NCBI GenBank assembly: GCA_016125275.1
Contig: WGMB01000003.1
Location: forward strand, 310,001 to 374,000
DNA: 64,000 nucleotides
Direction of reading: 5' to 3'
Source of the DNA: Acidobacteriota bacterium
GTDB lineage: Bacteria; Acidobacteriota; Terriglobia; Bryobacterales; UBA6623
The position numbers were made by a program, and so were the translations under genes. The notes beneath the pieces were generated by a model that saw only the letters and a list, made by a program, of their open reading frames with translations, did no database searches and had not been told where the DNA came from. Of the stretch, positions 45,971-56,900 are shown piece by piece (the stretch's first letter is position 1; the number at the start of each line of letters is the position of its first letter).

Positions 45971-47334
45971 AGCGCATCGACCCCGACCACCGTAACTCTC
46001 GAGTCTCTCGTCGCAATTTCTTGCGCGGAGCCGGCGTCGCCTTGACGCTGCCCTGGATGGAATCGTTGCGCGCGGCCGAAACGGACGATCCCAAGGCCGC
46101 CGGCCTCGACAAGCCGCCCATCCGCTTCGGTTTGGTCTACTTCTCCAACGGCGTCGAGCCCGAGCACTGGTGGGCCAAGGGTTCCGGCAAGGACATGGAG
46201 ATCGGCCCGGGCCTGGAGCCCATGCGGCCCTACACCCAGGACATCAACTTCCTGCGCGGGCTCTACAACCAGAAGGCGGTCGATTCCTCCAGCCCGCACC
46301 TGGGACGCATGCCCAACATGCTCTCCGGGGCCGACGTGAGCCTCGATCCGGCGGTCATCAAGGTCGGCACGACCATGGACCAGGTGATCGCCCAGAGCAT
46401 CGGCCACAACACGGCCGTGCCGTACCTGGCGCTGGGCATCGAGCCCAACGAGCTGCGGCTGGAAGACGGCGTGTCGATGATCTACGGCTCGAACGTCTCC
46501 TGGGCCACGCCCACCAAGCCGGCCAGCAAGGAGATCTACCCGGCCCGCGCGTTCGACCGGTTGGTCGGCGACGGCAAGGACCGCGATCTCGATCGCAGCA
46601 TTCTCGACACCGTTCTCGAGCAGGCTCACGACCTCGAAGGCAAGATCAGCCTGGGCGACCGGCGCAAGCTCGGCGAGTACATGGACTCGGTCCGCGACAT
46701 CGAGCAGCGCATCGAGAGGGCCTCGCAGCAGGGCCGGCTCGAAGGCTGGCGCCCCACGATCACCGAGCCGAACATCCCGCGCCCGGCCGACGAGTTGCCG
46801 CAGGAAGTCGCCGAGCACATGAAGCTGATGCTCGACATCGTGGTGCTCGCCTTCCAGATGGACAAGACGAGGGTCGCGACGCTGATGCTCAACAACGACC
46901 TGTCACAGATGAACTTCGGCTTCATCCCCGGCGTCCACGGCGCGCTGCACCTCGACCTCACGCACAACGGCAAGGCCCCCGAGCTCGAGGCGATGTACCT
47001 GCGCACGAATCAGTTCCACGTGCAGCAGTACGCCTACATTCTGGAACGGATGAAGGGCATCGACGAGGGCAACGGCACGACGCTGCTCGACAACTCGATC
47101 ATGATGGGCGCCTCGAACCTGTTCGACGGCGACTCGCACGGCGCCGACCAGATGCCGATCCTGCTCGCGGGCCACGCCGGCGGCTCGCTCCAGACCGGCC
47201 GGGTGCTCGACTACCTGGAGCCCGGCGTCGACGACAACCGCCGCGCCTGCAGCCTCTATCTGTCGATCATGGACCGCATGGGCGTCGAGCTGGAGCGCTT
47301 CGGCGACACCGACAAGCGCTTGGCGGACCTGTAG
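45967..47334 (+). CDS. Tat-exported DUF1552 protein (second copy)
   Basis: DUF1552 protein of 455 residues with a twin-arginine signal ([21 protein letters not shown]). Family phrases match the first copy at 16079: [72 protein letters not shown] and [13 protein letters not shown]. The start ATG overlaps the stop of the DUF1592 gene (ATGA). A strong hairpin terminator follows the stop codon. The two copies differ widely in sequence, so they are old paralogues and not a recent duplication. Confidence 0.9.
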   Translation: MKRIDPDHRNSRVSRRNFLRGAGVALTLPWMESLRAAETDDPKAAGLDKPPIRFGLVYFSNGVEPEHWWAKGSGKDMEIGPGLEPMRPYTQDINFLRGLYNQKAVDSSSPHLGRMPNMLSGADVSLDPAVIKVGTTMDQVIAQSIGHNTAVPYLALGIEPNELRLEDGVSMIYGSNVSWATPTKPASKEIYPARAFDRLVGDGKDRDLDRSILDTVLEQAHDLEGKISLGDRRKLGEYMDSVRDIEQRIERASQQGRLEGWRPTITEPNIPRPADELPQEVAEHMKLMLDIVVLAFQMDKTRVATLMLNNDLSQMNFGFIPGVHGALHLDLTHNGKAPELEAMYLRTNQFHVQQYAYILERMKGIDEGNGTTLLDNSIMMGASNLFDGDSHGADQMPILLAGHAGGSLQTGRVLDYLEPGVDDNRRACSLYLSIMDRMGVELERFGDTDKRLADL

Positions 47335-47357
47335 GGCGTCAGAAGACTTCCCAGGAG

Positions 47358-47387
47358 CGCGGGGACCCGGGTGGGTCTCCGCGTTTT
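47358..47387 (+). terminator. Intrinsic terminator after the second DUF1552 gene
   Basis: CGCGGGGACCC (47358-47368) pairs with GGGTCTCCGCG (47373-47383), with one G-U pair and a GGGT loop, followed by TTTT and a further GCGTTTG. The T-run doubles as the -35 region of the next promoter. Confidence 0.85.
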
Positions 47388-47412
47388 GCGTTTGTGGACG
47401 ATTCGCTAGAAT
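47384..47412 (+). promoter_or_regulatory. Promoter of the GT39-like membrane protein gene
   Basis: TTTTGC (47384-47389), a 17-nt spacer and TAGAAT (47407-47412), 14 nt before the ATG at 47427. Its -35 box is the T-tail of the preceding terminator. Confidence 0.6.
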
Positions 47413-47426
47413 CGCCAAGGTTCGGC

Positions 47427-49322
47427 ATGCCTTCCGCCTCCGTTCTCATCCTGTTGGTCGCCTGGGCGGCGCTGGCCGCCGCCGACCGCTCGCCGAGCCT
47501 GCGGGAACGCCTGTTGCGCGGCGCGGTCGGGTGGGGCGCGGCGGTCGTACTGCTCACCGAAGGGCTCGGCCTGGCTGGGCTGCTGCGGCCGGGGCCGGTC
47601 TTCGCGGCATGGTGCGCGGTGACGGTCGCCGCCGTCGGGGTTGCGGTCGCTCGGAAGACGCCGCCGCCGTCCCTGCGGCCTCCGCGACCGTCCTGGAGCG
47701 ACGCCGCCGCTCTGCTCGCGATCGGAGTCGTGTTCGGCTGCACGGGCCTGACGGCCTGGGTCAGCGCCCCCAACAGCGCCGACGCCATGGCGTACCATCT
47801 GCCGCGCGTTCTGTACTGGATGCAGCAGGGCAGCGTCGATTTCTTCCCCACGCACTATCTGAACCAGGTCAGTCTCCAGCCTTTCGCCGAGTACGTCACG
47901 CTCCACACGTTTCTGCTCTCCGACGGCGACGGCTGCGCCAACCTGCCGCAGTACGGAGCGTTCCTGCTGTGCGTAGTCGGGGTCTCCGTGGTCGCCCGCG
48001 AGCTCGGGGCCGGCCGCTCCGGCCAGATCCTGGCGGCCTTCTTCGCCGCGACGTTGCCCAACGCCACGCTGCAAGCCTCGGGCGCCAAGAACGACCTGGT
48101 GCTGGCGGCTTGGCTCGTCGCCTTTCTGGCCTTGGGGCTGGCTTCTTCGCGCTCGGGCGCCCGCGCCGGCTGGGTTCCGGCCGCCTTCGCCGGGGCACTG
48201 GCGCTTTTCACCAAGGGGACGGCCTATCTCTTCCTCCCGCCATTGGCGCTGGCCTTGGTCGGGATGCGCAGCAGGCAGGACCGCTGGGCTTTCGCCGGGC
48301 GGCTTGCCGTGGGCGGGATCGCGGCGACGCTCCTGCTCAACGGGCCGCTGTTCCTCCGCAACTTCGAGCTGAGCGGATCGCCGCTGGGCTTCGACTCCTC
48401 GCAGGCGGACGGCCGCTACCGCTGGCAGAACGAGGCCCCCGGAGTGCGCACGACGCTGTCGAACCTGTTGCGCCACGCCTCCGAGCAGTTGGGCGCCCGC
48501 AGCCCGGCCTGGAATGAGGGCGTGTATCAGGCCGTCCTCACCGCTCATGCTTGGCTGGGCGCCGACCCCAACGATCCGCGGTCCACCTGGCGGGAAGCGG
48601 CCTACCAGGCGCCCCGCAACGCGAACCACGAGGCGGACGCCAACAATCGCTGGCATCTGTTGGCCTACGCTCTCTCGGCGGCCTTCCTGCTGGGCCGCCC
48701 GAGGGCGAAGGGCCGTCGCGAGCTGTTGCTGCTGGGCGGAGCGGTCCTGCTGGGGCTGCTCGGCTTCTGCGCTTACCTGAAGTGGCAGCCCTTTCAGGCC
48801 CGCATGCTGACGCCGCTGTTCATCCTGGCCGCGCCGATCCCGGCGCTGCTGCTCGAGTCCGTCCCGGCCGTCGCGCGCTTGCTCGTGACGCTGTTGCTGC
48901 TCAGCAACGTGCGGTTGGCGCTGACGGCGAACTGGACGCGGCCGCTGGAGGGCCCCCACAGCATCCTGCGCATCGAGCGTAGCGAGGGCTATTTCGCCGA
49001 TCTGACGCCTTGGGGCAATCGCGAGTCCTATCTCGCCTCCGTCGACATCCTGGCGGATTCCGGCTGCGACGATGTGGGGCTCGACTTGACCGAGTATCAG
49101 ATCGAGTACCCCTTCCAGGCGTTGCTGCGCCTGCGGCGGCCCGAGGTCCGCTTTCGGCACGTCCAAGTGCGCAACCCCAGCGCACGCTTCGAACGGCCCG
49201 GGATGCCGCCGCCCTGCGCCGTGGTCTGCATGAATTGTGCGGATGTGCCCGAGACGCGGGTTCTCTACACGGACTACCCCGTCGCCCGGACCGCCGGACG
49301 CTTTCTGGTCTTCTTGCGCTGA
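47427..49322 (+). CDS. Polytopic membrane protein, GT39/PMT-like glycosyltransferase
   Basis: Membrane protein of 631 residues. The frame is open upstream inside the DUF1552 gene, but the promoter and the hydrophobic N terminus place the start at 47427. About 10-12 membrane segments are visible. After the third there is an extracytoplasmic loop with an acidic residue in PNSADAMAYHLPRVLYW, the position of the catalytic Asp in C-fold polyprenyl-phosphate sugar transferases. A basic/aromatic stretch and a soluble C-terminal domain of ~130 residues end the protein. It would move a sugar from a lipid carrier to an envelope acceptor. The family match is by topology and motif only, so the sugar and acceptor are unknown. 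Confidence 0.65.
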   Translation: MPSASVLILLVAWAALAAADRSPSLRERLLRGAVGWGAAVVLLTEGLGLAGLLRPGPVFAAWCAVTVAAVGVAVARKTPPPSLRPPRPSWSDAAALLAIGVVFGCTGLTAWVSAPNSADAMAYHLPRVLYWMQQGSVDFFPTHYLNQVSLQPFAEYVTLHTFLLSDGDGCANLPQYGAFLLCVVGVSVVARELGAGRSGQILAAFFAATLPNATLQASGAKNDLVLAAWLVAFLALGLASSRSGARAGWVPAAFAGALALFTKGTAYLFLPPLALALVGMRSRQDRWAFAGRLAVGGIAATLLLNGPLFLRNFELSGSPLGFDSSQADGRYRWQNEAPGVRTTLSNLLRHASEQLGARSPAWNEGVYQAVLTAHAWLGADPNDPRSTWREAAYQAPRNANHEADANNRWHLLAYALSAAFLLGRPRAKGRRELLLLGGAVLLGLLGFCAYLKWQPFQARMLTPLFILAAPIPALLLESVPAVARLLVTLLLLSNVRLALTANWTRPLEGPHSILRIERSEGYFADLTPWGNRESYLASVDILADSGCDDVGLDLTEYQIEYPFQALLRLRRPEVRFRHVQVRNPSARFERPGMPPPCAVVCMNCADVPETRVLYTDYPVARTAGRFLVFLR

Positions 49323-49324
49323 AA

Positions 49325-50230
49325 TTAACTCACGTAGAGGAACGCCGGGTAGCGCTCGACCTCGGCGTCGTCCCGTTTGCGCGCCAAGCAGTAGATCTGT
49401 TCGCCGCGCAGGCGGGGGTCGAAGCCGGCCTGCTCGATCAGCTCGAGCGCCCAGGTCTCCGTGGCGACGCCTTCGAAGCGCTCGGTGAACAGCCACTCCG
49501 TCTCGAAACCGGCGCAGCGCAGCGCGCGGTCGAGCTCGTTCGGCGTGTACTCGCGCACGTGCGCGGCGCGGTCCTCGCCGCGGTCGGGGAGGGCGTACTG
49601 CGCGAACACCTGGGGATTCTCACCCCGCAGGGCGCGCGCCACGCTGCCGATGCTGGCGCAGTTGGGGGTGGTCAGCAACAGCCCGCCGCCGGGTTTGAGA
49701 ATCCGGCGGGATTCCACCAGCATGTGCATCGGGTCGGTGCGGAAGTGCTCGAAGATCTCGCACGCCAGCACGAGGTCGAAGGAACCCTCCGCGTAGGGGT
49801 AGGGGTCCGTTTCGGCGTCGAACAGGTCGACCTCGCAACGGAAGACTTCCCTGCCCTGGACGTTCGCGAGGCGGGTCTCGGTGCGACCGGCCTCGCCGAA
49901 GTACGCCCCACGCACCGAGCCGTAGCCCAGCTCGGACGCGAGCAGCGGCGTGATCTGCATGTAGCAGCCGAGCTCGAGGATGGCTTGGTCGGGACGGCCC
50001 TTCGGCGTCAGGCTGAGGGTCCGCGCCAGCCGGGCGCCGTGCACCTTCAGGTATCCCGTCGAGCTCTCCTCGCGGTCAAAGGCTTCCAGCAGCTCGCGAT
50101 AGCGGGTGAGTTGGGAGTCGTCCGGGCGCAGCTCGGCCGGCAGGGCAGCCTCTTCGCGCGCCAGACGAACGTCGATCTCACGAGACAGGCGGCGCACCGC
50201 GCGAAGAACGAAGCGCGCCGCCGGTCCCAT
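49325..50230 (-). CDS. SAM-dependent methyltransferase, class I
   Basis: Protein of 301 residues. Motif I is AILELGCYMQITPLLASELG, in which the usual GxGxG is weakened. The post-I acidic residue lies in VFRCEVDLFDAETDP. FDLVLACEIFEHF is the motif II/III segment found in many UbiG-like methyltransferases, and RILKPGGGLLLTTPN follows. About 95 residues precede the fold and are charged and helical. The start is 7 nt after the rho stop codon, so it is likely co-transcribed with rho, though the functional link is unclear. It is convergent with the GT39-like gene with a 2-nt gap. A sugar- or lipid-methylating role is possible but unproven. Confidence 0.8.
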   Translation of the reverse strand: MGPAARFVLRAVRRLSREIDVRLAREEAALPAELRPDDSQLTRYRELLEAFDREESSTGYLKVHGARLARTLSLTPKGRPDQAILELGCYMQITPLLASELGYGSVRGAYFGEAGRTETRLANVQGREVFRCEVDLFDAETDPYPYAEGSFDLVLACEIFEHFRTDPMHMLVESRRILKPGGGLLLTTPNCASIGSVARALRGENPQVFAQYALPDRGEDRAAHVREYTPNELDRALRCAGFETEWLFTERFEGVATETWALELIEQAGFDPRLRGEQIYCLARKRDDAEVERYPAFLYVS

Positions 50231-50237
50231 CGCTCGA

Positions 50238-51722
<1,485 letters not shown>

Positions 51723-51790
51723 GAATTCTTCCTATGGGTCCGCCGAGGCGGAACGAAAAAAACGGGCCCTGCGCTCGTGAAATTGGACAG
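51723..51790 (-). promoter_or_regulatory. engB-rho intergenic leader with U-tract
   Basis: The 68-nt gap holds, in transcript order, a run of seven T (51762-51756) and then a short hairpin (TCCGC-CTCG-GCGGA, 51752-51739) just before the rho ribosome site. Rho genes are often autoregulated in their leaders, and such a U-rich stretch would fit that. The role is inferred. Confidence 0.35.
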
Positions 51791-52396
51791 TTAGCTTGCC
51801 GAGGCCAAAGCCTCGAGAATCCCGTCCCACAGCGTCGTAACGCCTTCTCCGGTGACGGCCGAAAAGGCCACGGGTGGGCTGAAACTCTCCTCGATCGCGC
51901 GGATCGCAGCGTCGCGCTGCGAAGGCTTTAGTTTATCAGCCTTTGACGCCACAACCAAGAACGGTACGTCGTTGGCCGTCAACCATTCTCGCATTTGCTC
52001 GTCGGTGTCCTTGGCGCCGTGCCTGGAATCGATGATCAGCACCACCAGACGCAGCGGCAGCCGGTCGGTCAAATAGCTCTCCGCCAGCCTCTTCCACTCG
52101 TTGACCACCGATCGCGGAGCCTTGGCAAAGCCGTATCCCGGCAGGTCCACGAAGTAGTAGCGGCCGTCAATCTTGTAGAAATTGATCGTCTGCGTCCGGC
52201 CCGGCGTGGCCGAGGTCTTCGCCAACTGCTTCTTGCTGATGGGCGGCTCGCCCTTGCGGCGCTTGCCTTTGGTCAACAGGGCGTTCAGCAAGCTGGACTT
52301 TCCGACGTTCGAGCGGCCCACGAAGGCCACTTCCAGCAGCCCGTCGGCCGGAAACGATTCCGGCCGGCCCGCCGACGCGATGAACTCTACGGACAC
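51791..52396 (-). CDS. engB: Ribosome biogenesis GTPase EngB (YsxC/YihA)
   Basis: Essential GTPase of 201 residues that assists assembly of the 50S ribosomal subunit. G1 is GRSNVGKSSLLNALL, switch I contains the conserved Thr in KTSATPGRTQTINF, G3 is DLPGYGFAK and G4 is ASKADKLK. Length and motif order match the family exactly. The start is a GTG at 52396 with GGAG 5 nt upstream. It lies between the pirin gene and rho on the same strand. Confidence 0.96.
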   Translation of the reverse strand: MSVEFIASAGRPESFPADGLLEVAFVGRSNVGKSSLLNALLTKGKRRKGEPPISKKQLAKTSATPGRTQTINFYKIDGRYYFVDLPGYGFAKAPRSVVNEWKRLAESYLTDRLPLRLVVLIIDSRHGAKDTDEQMREWLTANDVPFLVVASKADKLKPSQRDAAIRAIEESFSPPVAFSAVTGEGVTTLWDGILEALASAS

Positions 52397-52477
52397 CGCT
52401 CCATCATACGCGCTGGCTCCGCTTCCCCGCCGACTCTAGCGGTTGAACCAGCGCCGGACGGGGTTGCTGAAGACTGA

Positions 52478-53395
52478 CTACGCTTTTGAAGCGGCCGATT
52501 CATCCCCGAGAAACACTCCCCGGCGGAGCTCATCGAAGGCCTGCATCAACTGCTGCTGCGTGTTCATCACGATGGGCCCACGCCAGGCCACGGGCTCCTC
52601 CAAGGGCTGCCCCGACACCAGCAGGAAGCGAACCCCTTCCTCGCCGGCCTCGACTCTCACCTCGTCGCCGCGGTCGAACAGCGCCAGCGTGCGGTTCTCA
52701 ACCGCCAGTCCGGCGTCCTCTCCGCCGTACACCTCGGTCTTCACGGCCTGCGGCTCGGAGGCCCCGCGAAAACGGCCCGCGCCGGCGAACACATAGGCAA
52801 ACGCGTGCCGCGTGGTCTCCACCGGCAGCGTCTTCGTTCGGCCGGGGGGCACCGAAACGTCCAGGTACACAGGGTCGGCGGCGATGCCGTCCACCGGGCC
52901 CCGGGTCGACCCGTAGCGCCCGCAGACGATGCGAATCGCCGTGCCGTCGTCCTCGACGACCACCGGGATGTCGCCGGACTGGACCTCCTGGTAGCGCGGC
53001 GCCGTCATCTTGAGCGACGACGGCAGATTGGCCCAGAGCTGAAAGCCGTGCATACGGCCCTCAGCGTCGCCCTTCGGCATCTCCTGGTGGATGATGCCGC
53101 GCCCGGCGGTCATCCATTGCACGTCGCCGGCCTTGATGGCGCCGCTGTTGCCGAGGCTGTCGCCGTGCTCGACCGTGCCGGCCAAGACGTAGGTGATGGT
53201 CTCGATGCCCCGGTGCGGATGCCACGGGAAGCCGGCCAGGTACTCCTCCGGCGTGTCGTTGCGGAAGTCGTCGAGCAACAGAAAGGGATCGAAATCCGAC
53301 GTATTGCCGAACCCGAACGCGCGCCGCAGATGGACGCCCGCGCCCTCCATGGTCGGCTGGGAATGAGTGAGCTTCTTGATGGGCCGTAAGGACAC
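52478..53395 (-). CDS. Pirin-family bicupin protein
   Basis: Protein of 305 residues with the pirin N-terminal cupin: GFPWHPHRGIETITYVLAGTVEHGDS, with the three metal-binding His, and VQWMTAGRGIIHQEMP with the further His/Glu. The pirin C-terminal cupin follows (DVSVPPGRTKTLPV, FRGASEPQAVKTEVYG). Bacterial pirins include quercetinase-type dioxygenases and redox sensors, and the metal ligands are intact, so either role is open. The GTG start at 53395 is the first start in the frame. It is 81 nt upstream of engB, with no clear functional link. Confidence 0.92.
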   Translation of the reverse strand: MSLRPIKKLTHSQPTMEGAGVHLRRAFGFGNTSDFDPFLLLDDFRNDTPEEYLAGFPWHPHRGIETITYVLAGTVEHGDSLGNSGAIKAGDVQWMTAGRGIIHQEMPKGDAEGRMHGFQLWANLPSSLKMTAPRYQEVQSGDIPVVVEDDGTAIRIVCGRYGSTRGPVDGIAADPVYLDVSVPPGRTKTLPVETTRHAFAYVFAGAGRFRGASEPQAVKTEVYGGEDAGLAVENRTLALFDRGDEVRVEAGEEGVRFLLVSGQPLEEPVAWRGPIVMNTQQQLMQAFDELRRGVFLGDESAASKA

Positions 53396-53453
53396 GCAGC
53401 GCCTCCGAGCCCTCAGTCTAGCGACCGGCTCGGGCGGCCGTCCGCAGGGACGG

Positions 53454-53837
53454 TCAGGCAGCGGCGCGCTGGCGGATTTCGACGATGCGGGAGGTCGTGA
53501 TCGTGTGGTACTCGGGGTGGTGAAACTCCAGGTGCATGCCGCGGCCGATGAAGGCCACCTTGAGCATCGAACCGCCCCAACTGGAGCCGTGGATGCTCAC
53601 CTTCACCGGGCAGGGGCAGAAAACGGGGTGTCCGGAGATCTCGGCGCTGCCGTCGTGATGGACCACCAACTGGTAGGAGCGGTTCTCGGTCTCGACTTCC
53701 AGTGCGAAGCCTTCCGGCAGGTCGCCCAGATGCACGCCGCCCTCGATCTCCGACTGCACGATGCGTCGGTTGACCACATCGCTGAAGTTACGCGAACACC
53801 CTACGATGTCCGTTCCGGTTTGGCCCCTCGTACCCAT
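53454..53837 (-). CDS. Conserved hypothetical protein, 127 residues
   Basis: Soluble, mainly beta protein without signal peptide or membrane segment. The middle contains [20 protein letters not shown] with a CPC pair, and the end has [28 protein letters not shown], rich in His. Together these could bind a metal. The start ATG at 53837 has CGGAAG just upstream, and TATACT at 53852-53857 (minus strand) is a good -10 box about 14 nt away, so it has its own promoter. I do not recognise a named family. The next gene on the minus strand is pirin, 58 nt away. Confidence 0.7.
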   Translation of the reverse strand: MGTRGQTGTDIVGCSRNFSDVVNRRIVQSEIEGGVHLGDLPEGFALEVETENRSYQLVVHHDGSAEISGHPVFCPCPVKVSIHGSSWGGSMLKVAFIGRGMHLEFHHPEYHTITTSRIVEIRQRAAA

Positions 53838-53918
53838 CTTCCGACGCTCACAGTATAAACAAGAACAACCCGCCTCGGAGGGGCGTCCATTCCGCCGACC
53901 GGGGGCTGATTTTTCCCT

Positions 53919-56900
53919 CTAATTACCCTTCCCCTCACTGAGCCGGCGGAAGTAATCCGCCACGGCCTGCCGATATTCGTCCGGCACGGGGTCGGCGACC
54001 AGGGCGCGCACTGGGCCGCCGGTATCGCCCTCCACCTGCCGCCGCACCTGCAGCTCGAGCTGCTCGAGCAGAGAGAGCATGTCGCGGTACTCCCGCTCCA
54101 GTAGCTCGGGGTTGCCTTGGAAGCGCGAGCTCGGCAGGTTCTGGACGAAACGACGGAGTTCCTCGAGGTCCTCCTCGTAGACGCCGCCCTGGCGCAGCTC
54201 CTTGGTCAGCCGGGGCAACTCGGAGGCGCTGCGCTCGAACGCGGCCCGCATGCGCTCGCGGTCCTCGGCCGTGAAACCGCCGCCGCCGCGCAGATTCTGC
54301 CAGTCGAGCAAATTGCCGTCGCTGGGACCGCGCTGCGGCCCGCCGCCGCCGCCGCGGCGACCGCCGAAGCCCTGTTGCTGACCGGGCGTCATGCCGCCCT
54401 GCGCCACCTGGGCCTGCCCGGAGCCCTGGCCCTGTCCGTTGCCTTCGCCGGGCTGCTGGCCTTCGCCCTGCTGGCCGCCCTGGCCCTGCTGGCCCTGTTG
54501 CCCTTGCTGGCCGCCCTGCCCCTGGCCGGGTTGCTGGCCGGGCTGCTGACCGCCGCCTTGGGCCTGCTGCTGGCCCTGGCCCTGCTGTCCTTGGCCTTGA
54601 CCTTGCTGCCCCTGTTGGCCTTGACCTTGCCCTTGCTGCTGACCCTGTTGGCCCTGACCTTGTTGGCCCTGACCCTGCTGTTGCCCTTGGCCTTGCTCGC
54701 CCTGGCCTTGGCCTTGCTCGTCGCCCGGGCGCTGGCCGCCGCGGCGTCCGCTGGGATCATCCAAGCCGGCGGCCTTCTCCAAATCGCGCCGCAACTGCTC
54801 CATCCGCGTCAGCGCCTGGGCCAGTTGGTCGCCGCCTTGGCCGCTGCGGCCCTGGCCGCCGTTCTGGGCGATCTGCTCGGCGTCGCGCACGTTGTCGCGG
54901 AACTCCCGCAGCGCCCGCGCCACGCCTTCCTCGCTGTTGGCCACGTACGGCGCGCCGCCGCGGCGAATGTAGTCCGCCGCCGTCTGCAGCCGCGTGGACG
55001 CCTCGGACTGCTGCAGCTCTCCCAGCGCCCCCCGCAAGCGCCGCGAGGCCTCGGGGCTGGACTGGCTGAGGTTGCGGATCGCTTCCTGCGCCTGCCGCTC
55101 GAGCCCTTGCAGATCCTCGGCCATCTTGCCCTTCTCGGCTGACAACTCGCGCTCCTGGTCCCGCGTCAAGCCGCTCGGAACGGCGCCGCGCCGTCCTTCT
55201 TCCTTCTGGCGCTTCATCTCCTCCAGCGCCGTCTGCAAAGCCCGCTCCAGGTGCGGTTGCACCTCGGCTTGGCGGTCCACCAGATCCTGCGCGCCTTCGG
55301 CGAGGTCCGACAGAGCCGACTGGCCTTGCTGGCGTCGCTGCTCGGCCATCTGTTCGAGCGCCCGGTCCAGCTCCTGGCTGGCCTGCTCGGCGCCCTGCCG
55401 CTGTTGCGCTCCCTGCTGCGGCGAGCCGCCCTGCTGGCCGCTGGACTGCCGCATTTGCTGGGTCGCCCGGTCCAGCCGCTCGATGGTCTGCTGCACCAGT
55501 TGCTGTTGCTGCCGCTGCGACGAGGACTGGCCGGATTGCCCCGACTGGCCGGACTGGCCCGACTGGCCGGACTGGCCCGATTGCCCTTGCTGGCCCTGTT
55601 GGCCCTGCTGGCCGCTCTGACTCTGCTGCGAATTGGAGGCCTGCTGCTGGCGACCTTCCCGCTGTAACTGTTCGAGCTGCCGTTTGAGCTCTTCGGCCTC
55701 GCGCCGCAACATCTCCTGCTGCCAGCGCTGGGCGAAGCTCATCTCCTGCTCGCGCCGCGCCTGTTCGGCGAGCTGCTCTTGCCGTTTGGCCAGCTCTTCG
55801 AGCTTCTTGAAGGCGTCGTCGATCTCGCGCTGGAGCTGCTGCTGCTGCCCGCCGCCCCCGCCGCCGGTCTCGTACTGGTTCTTCTCGAGATCCATCTCGA
55901 GCTCGAACATCTCCGCCAGATCCCGGCTGGCGCCGCCGCCTCCGCCCCCGCCGCCTTGCTGGAAGGCCACCTGGATGTCAGTGAACAGCGACTCAGCCCG
56001 CAGCAGGTGCTGCAAGGCCTTCTGCTCGGGCCGCACGGCCTCCTGCAAATCCAGCTCCGAGAGCAGATCCGCGGCCGGCTGCATCGCTTCGGCCGCCTGC
56101 TCCAGGTTCTCCACGAAGAGGCGGAATTTCTCGTTGGTTCCCGTCAGCTCCCGGGCCCGGGTGCGCTCGGCCAAGGTCTTGGCCTGGTCGCGCAGGGTGA
56201 GCTGCAGCTCGGAGAGCATCTGGGCGCTCTGCTCGATCTCCTGCTTGGAGCGGCCGTCCTTGGCGCCGCGCTCCTTGATCAGGTTCCAGGTGGCCGCGAT
56301 GATCTCCTTCTGCCGCTTGGAGATCTCGTTCTGCTGGTCCTGCTGGCCGCCCTGCATGCCGCCGCCGCCCTGCTGTGACTGCTCGAAGGTGCGGTTGAAC
56401 GGCTGCACCTCGATGAAGTACATGTCCGTCTGCACTTCGCTCTCGTGGTCACGGGCCACGGCGTAGTAGGCGATCACGTCGCCCGGAAACAGCCGCGGCT
56501 GCATCTCGCTGGGCGCCTTTTCCCGGTCGGGCGTCAGAATCTCCACGCCGTCCGGCGTAATGGCTTGGCCGGCCTGCTTGCCCAGCTCTTCGAGCTCGAA
56601 CACGTAGCTGGCGTTCACCTGTCCGCGATTGCCGCCGCCCAAAGGCTTGGTCACCCATTCGCCGCCGTTGACCGAGTAGCGCAGCTCCAGATTACGGACG
56701 CCGAAGTCGTCGGTCGCTTCAAAGCGCGCCGTCACTTCTTCGATCGGCGTGGCGCGCCAGTCGCGGCCCGGACGCAGAATCTTCACCTGCGGCTTCTCAT
56801 TGGGCAGCACGGTGATGAAGAAGTCCTCGGTCAGCCGCACCTTCTCTCCGTCGTAGAAGGCCGCGATGTAGTATTCGCCGTCTTTCTCGACCTCGAGTTT

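Noticed and set aside
46170-47426. N-terminal extension of the GT39-like frame by about 420 codons
   Set aside because: It overlaps the DUF1552 gene in another frame. Terminator and promoter at 47358-47412 and the hydrophobic start place the gene at 47427.
54117-55142. A Leu/Ala-rich + strand frame that looks like a membrane protein
   Set aside because: It is the complement of the Gln/Gly tract: CAG codons for Gln read as CTG for Leu on the other strand.
55525-55587. Short regular repeats as a possible CRISPR array
   Set aside because: Units are 9 bp without spacers, stay in frame and encode Gly-Gln-Ser.
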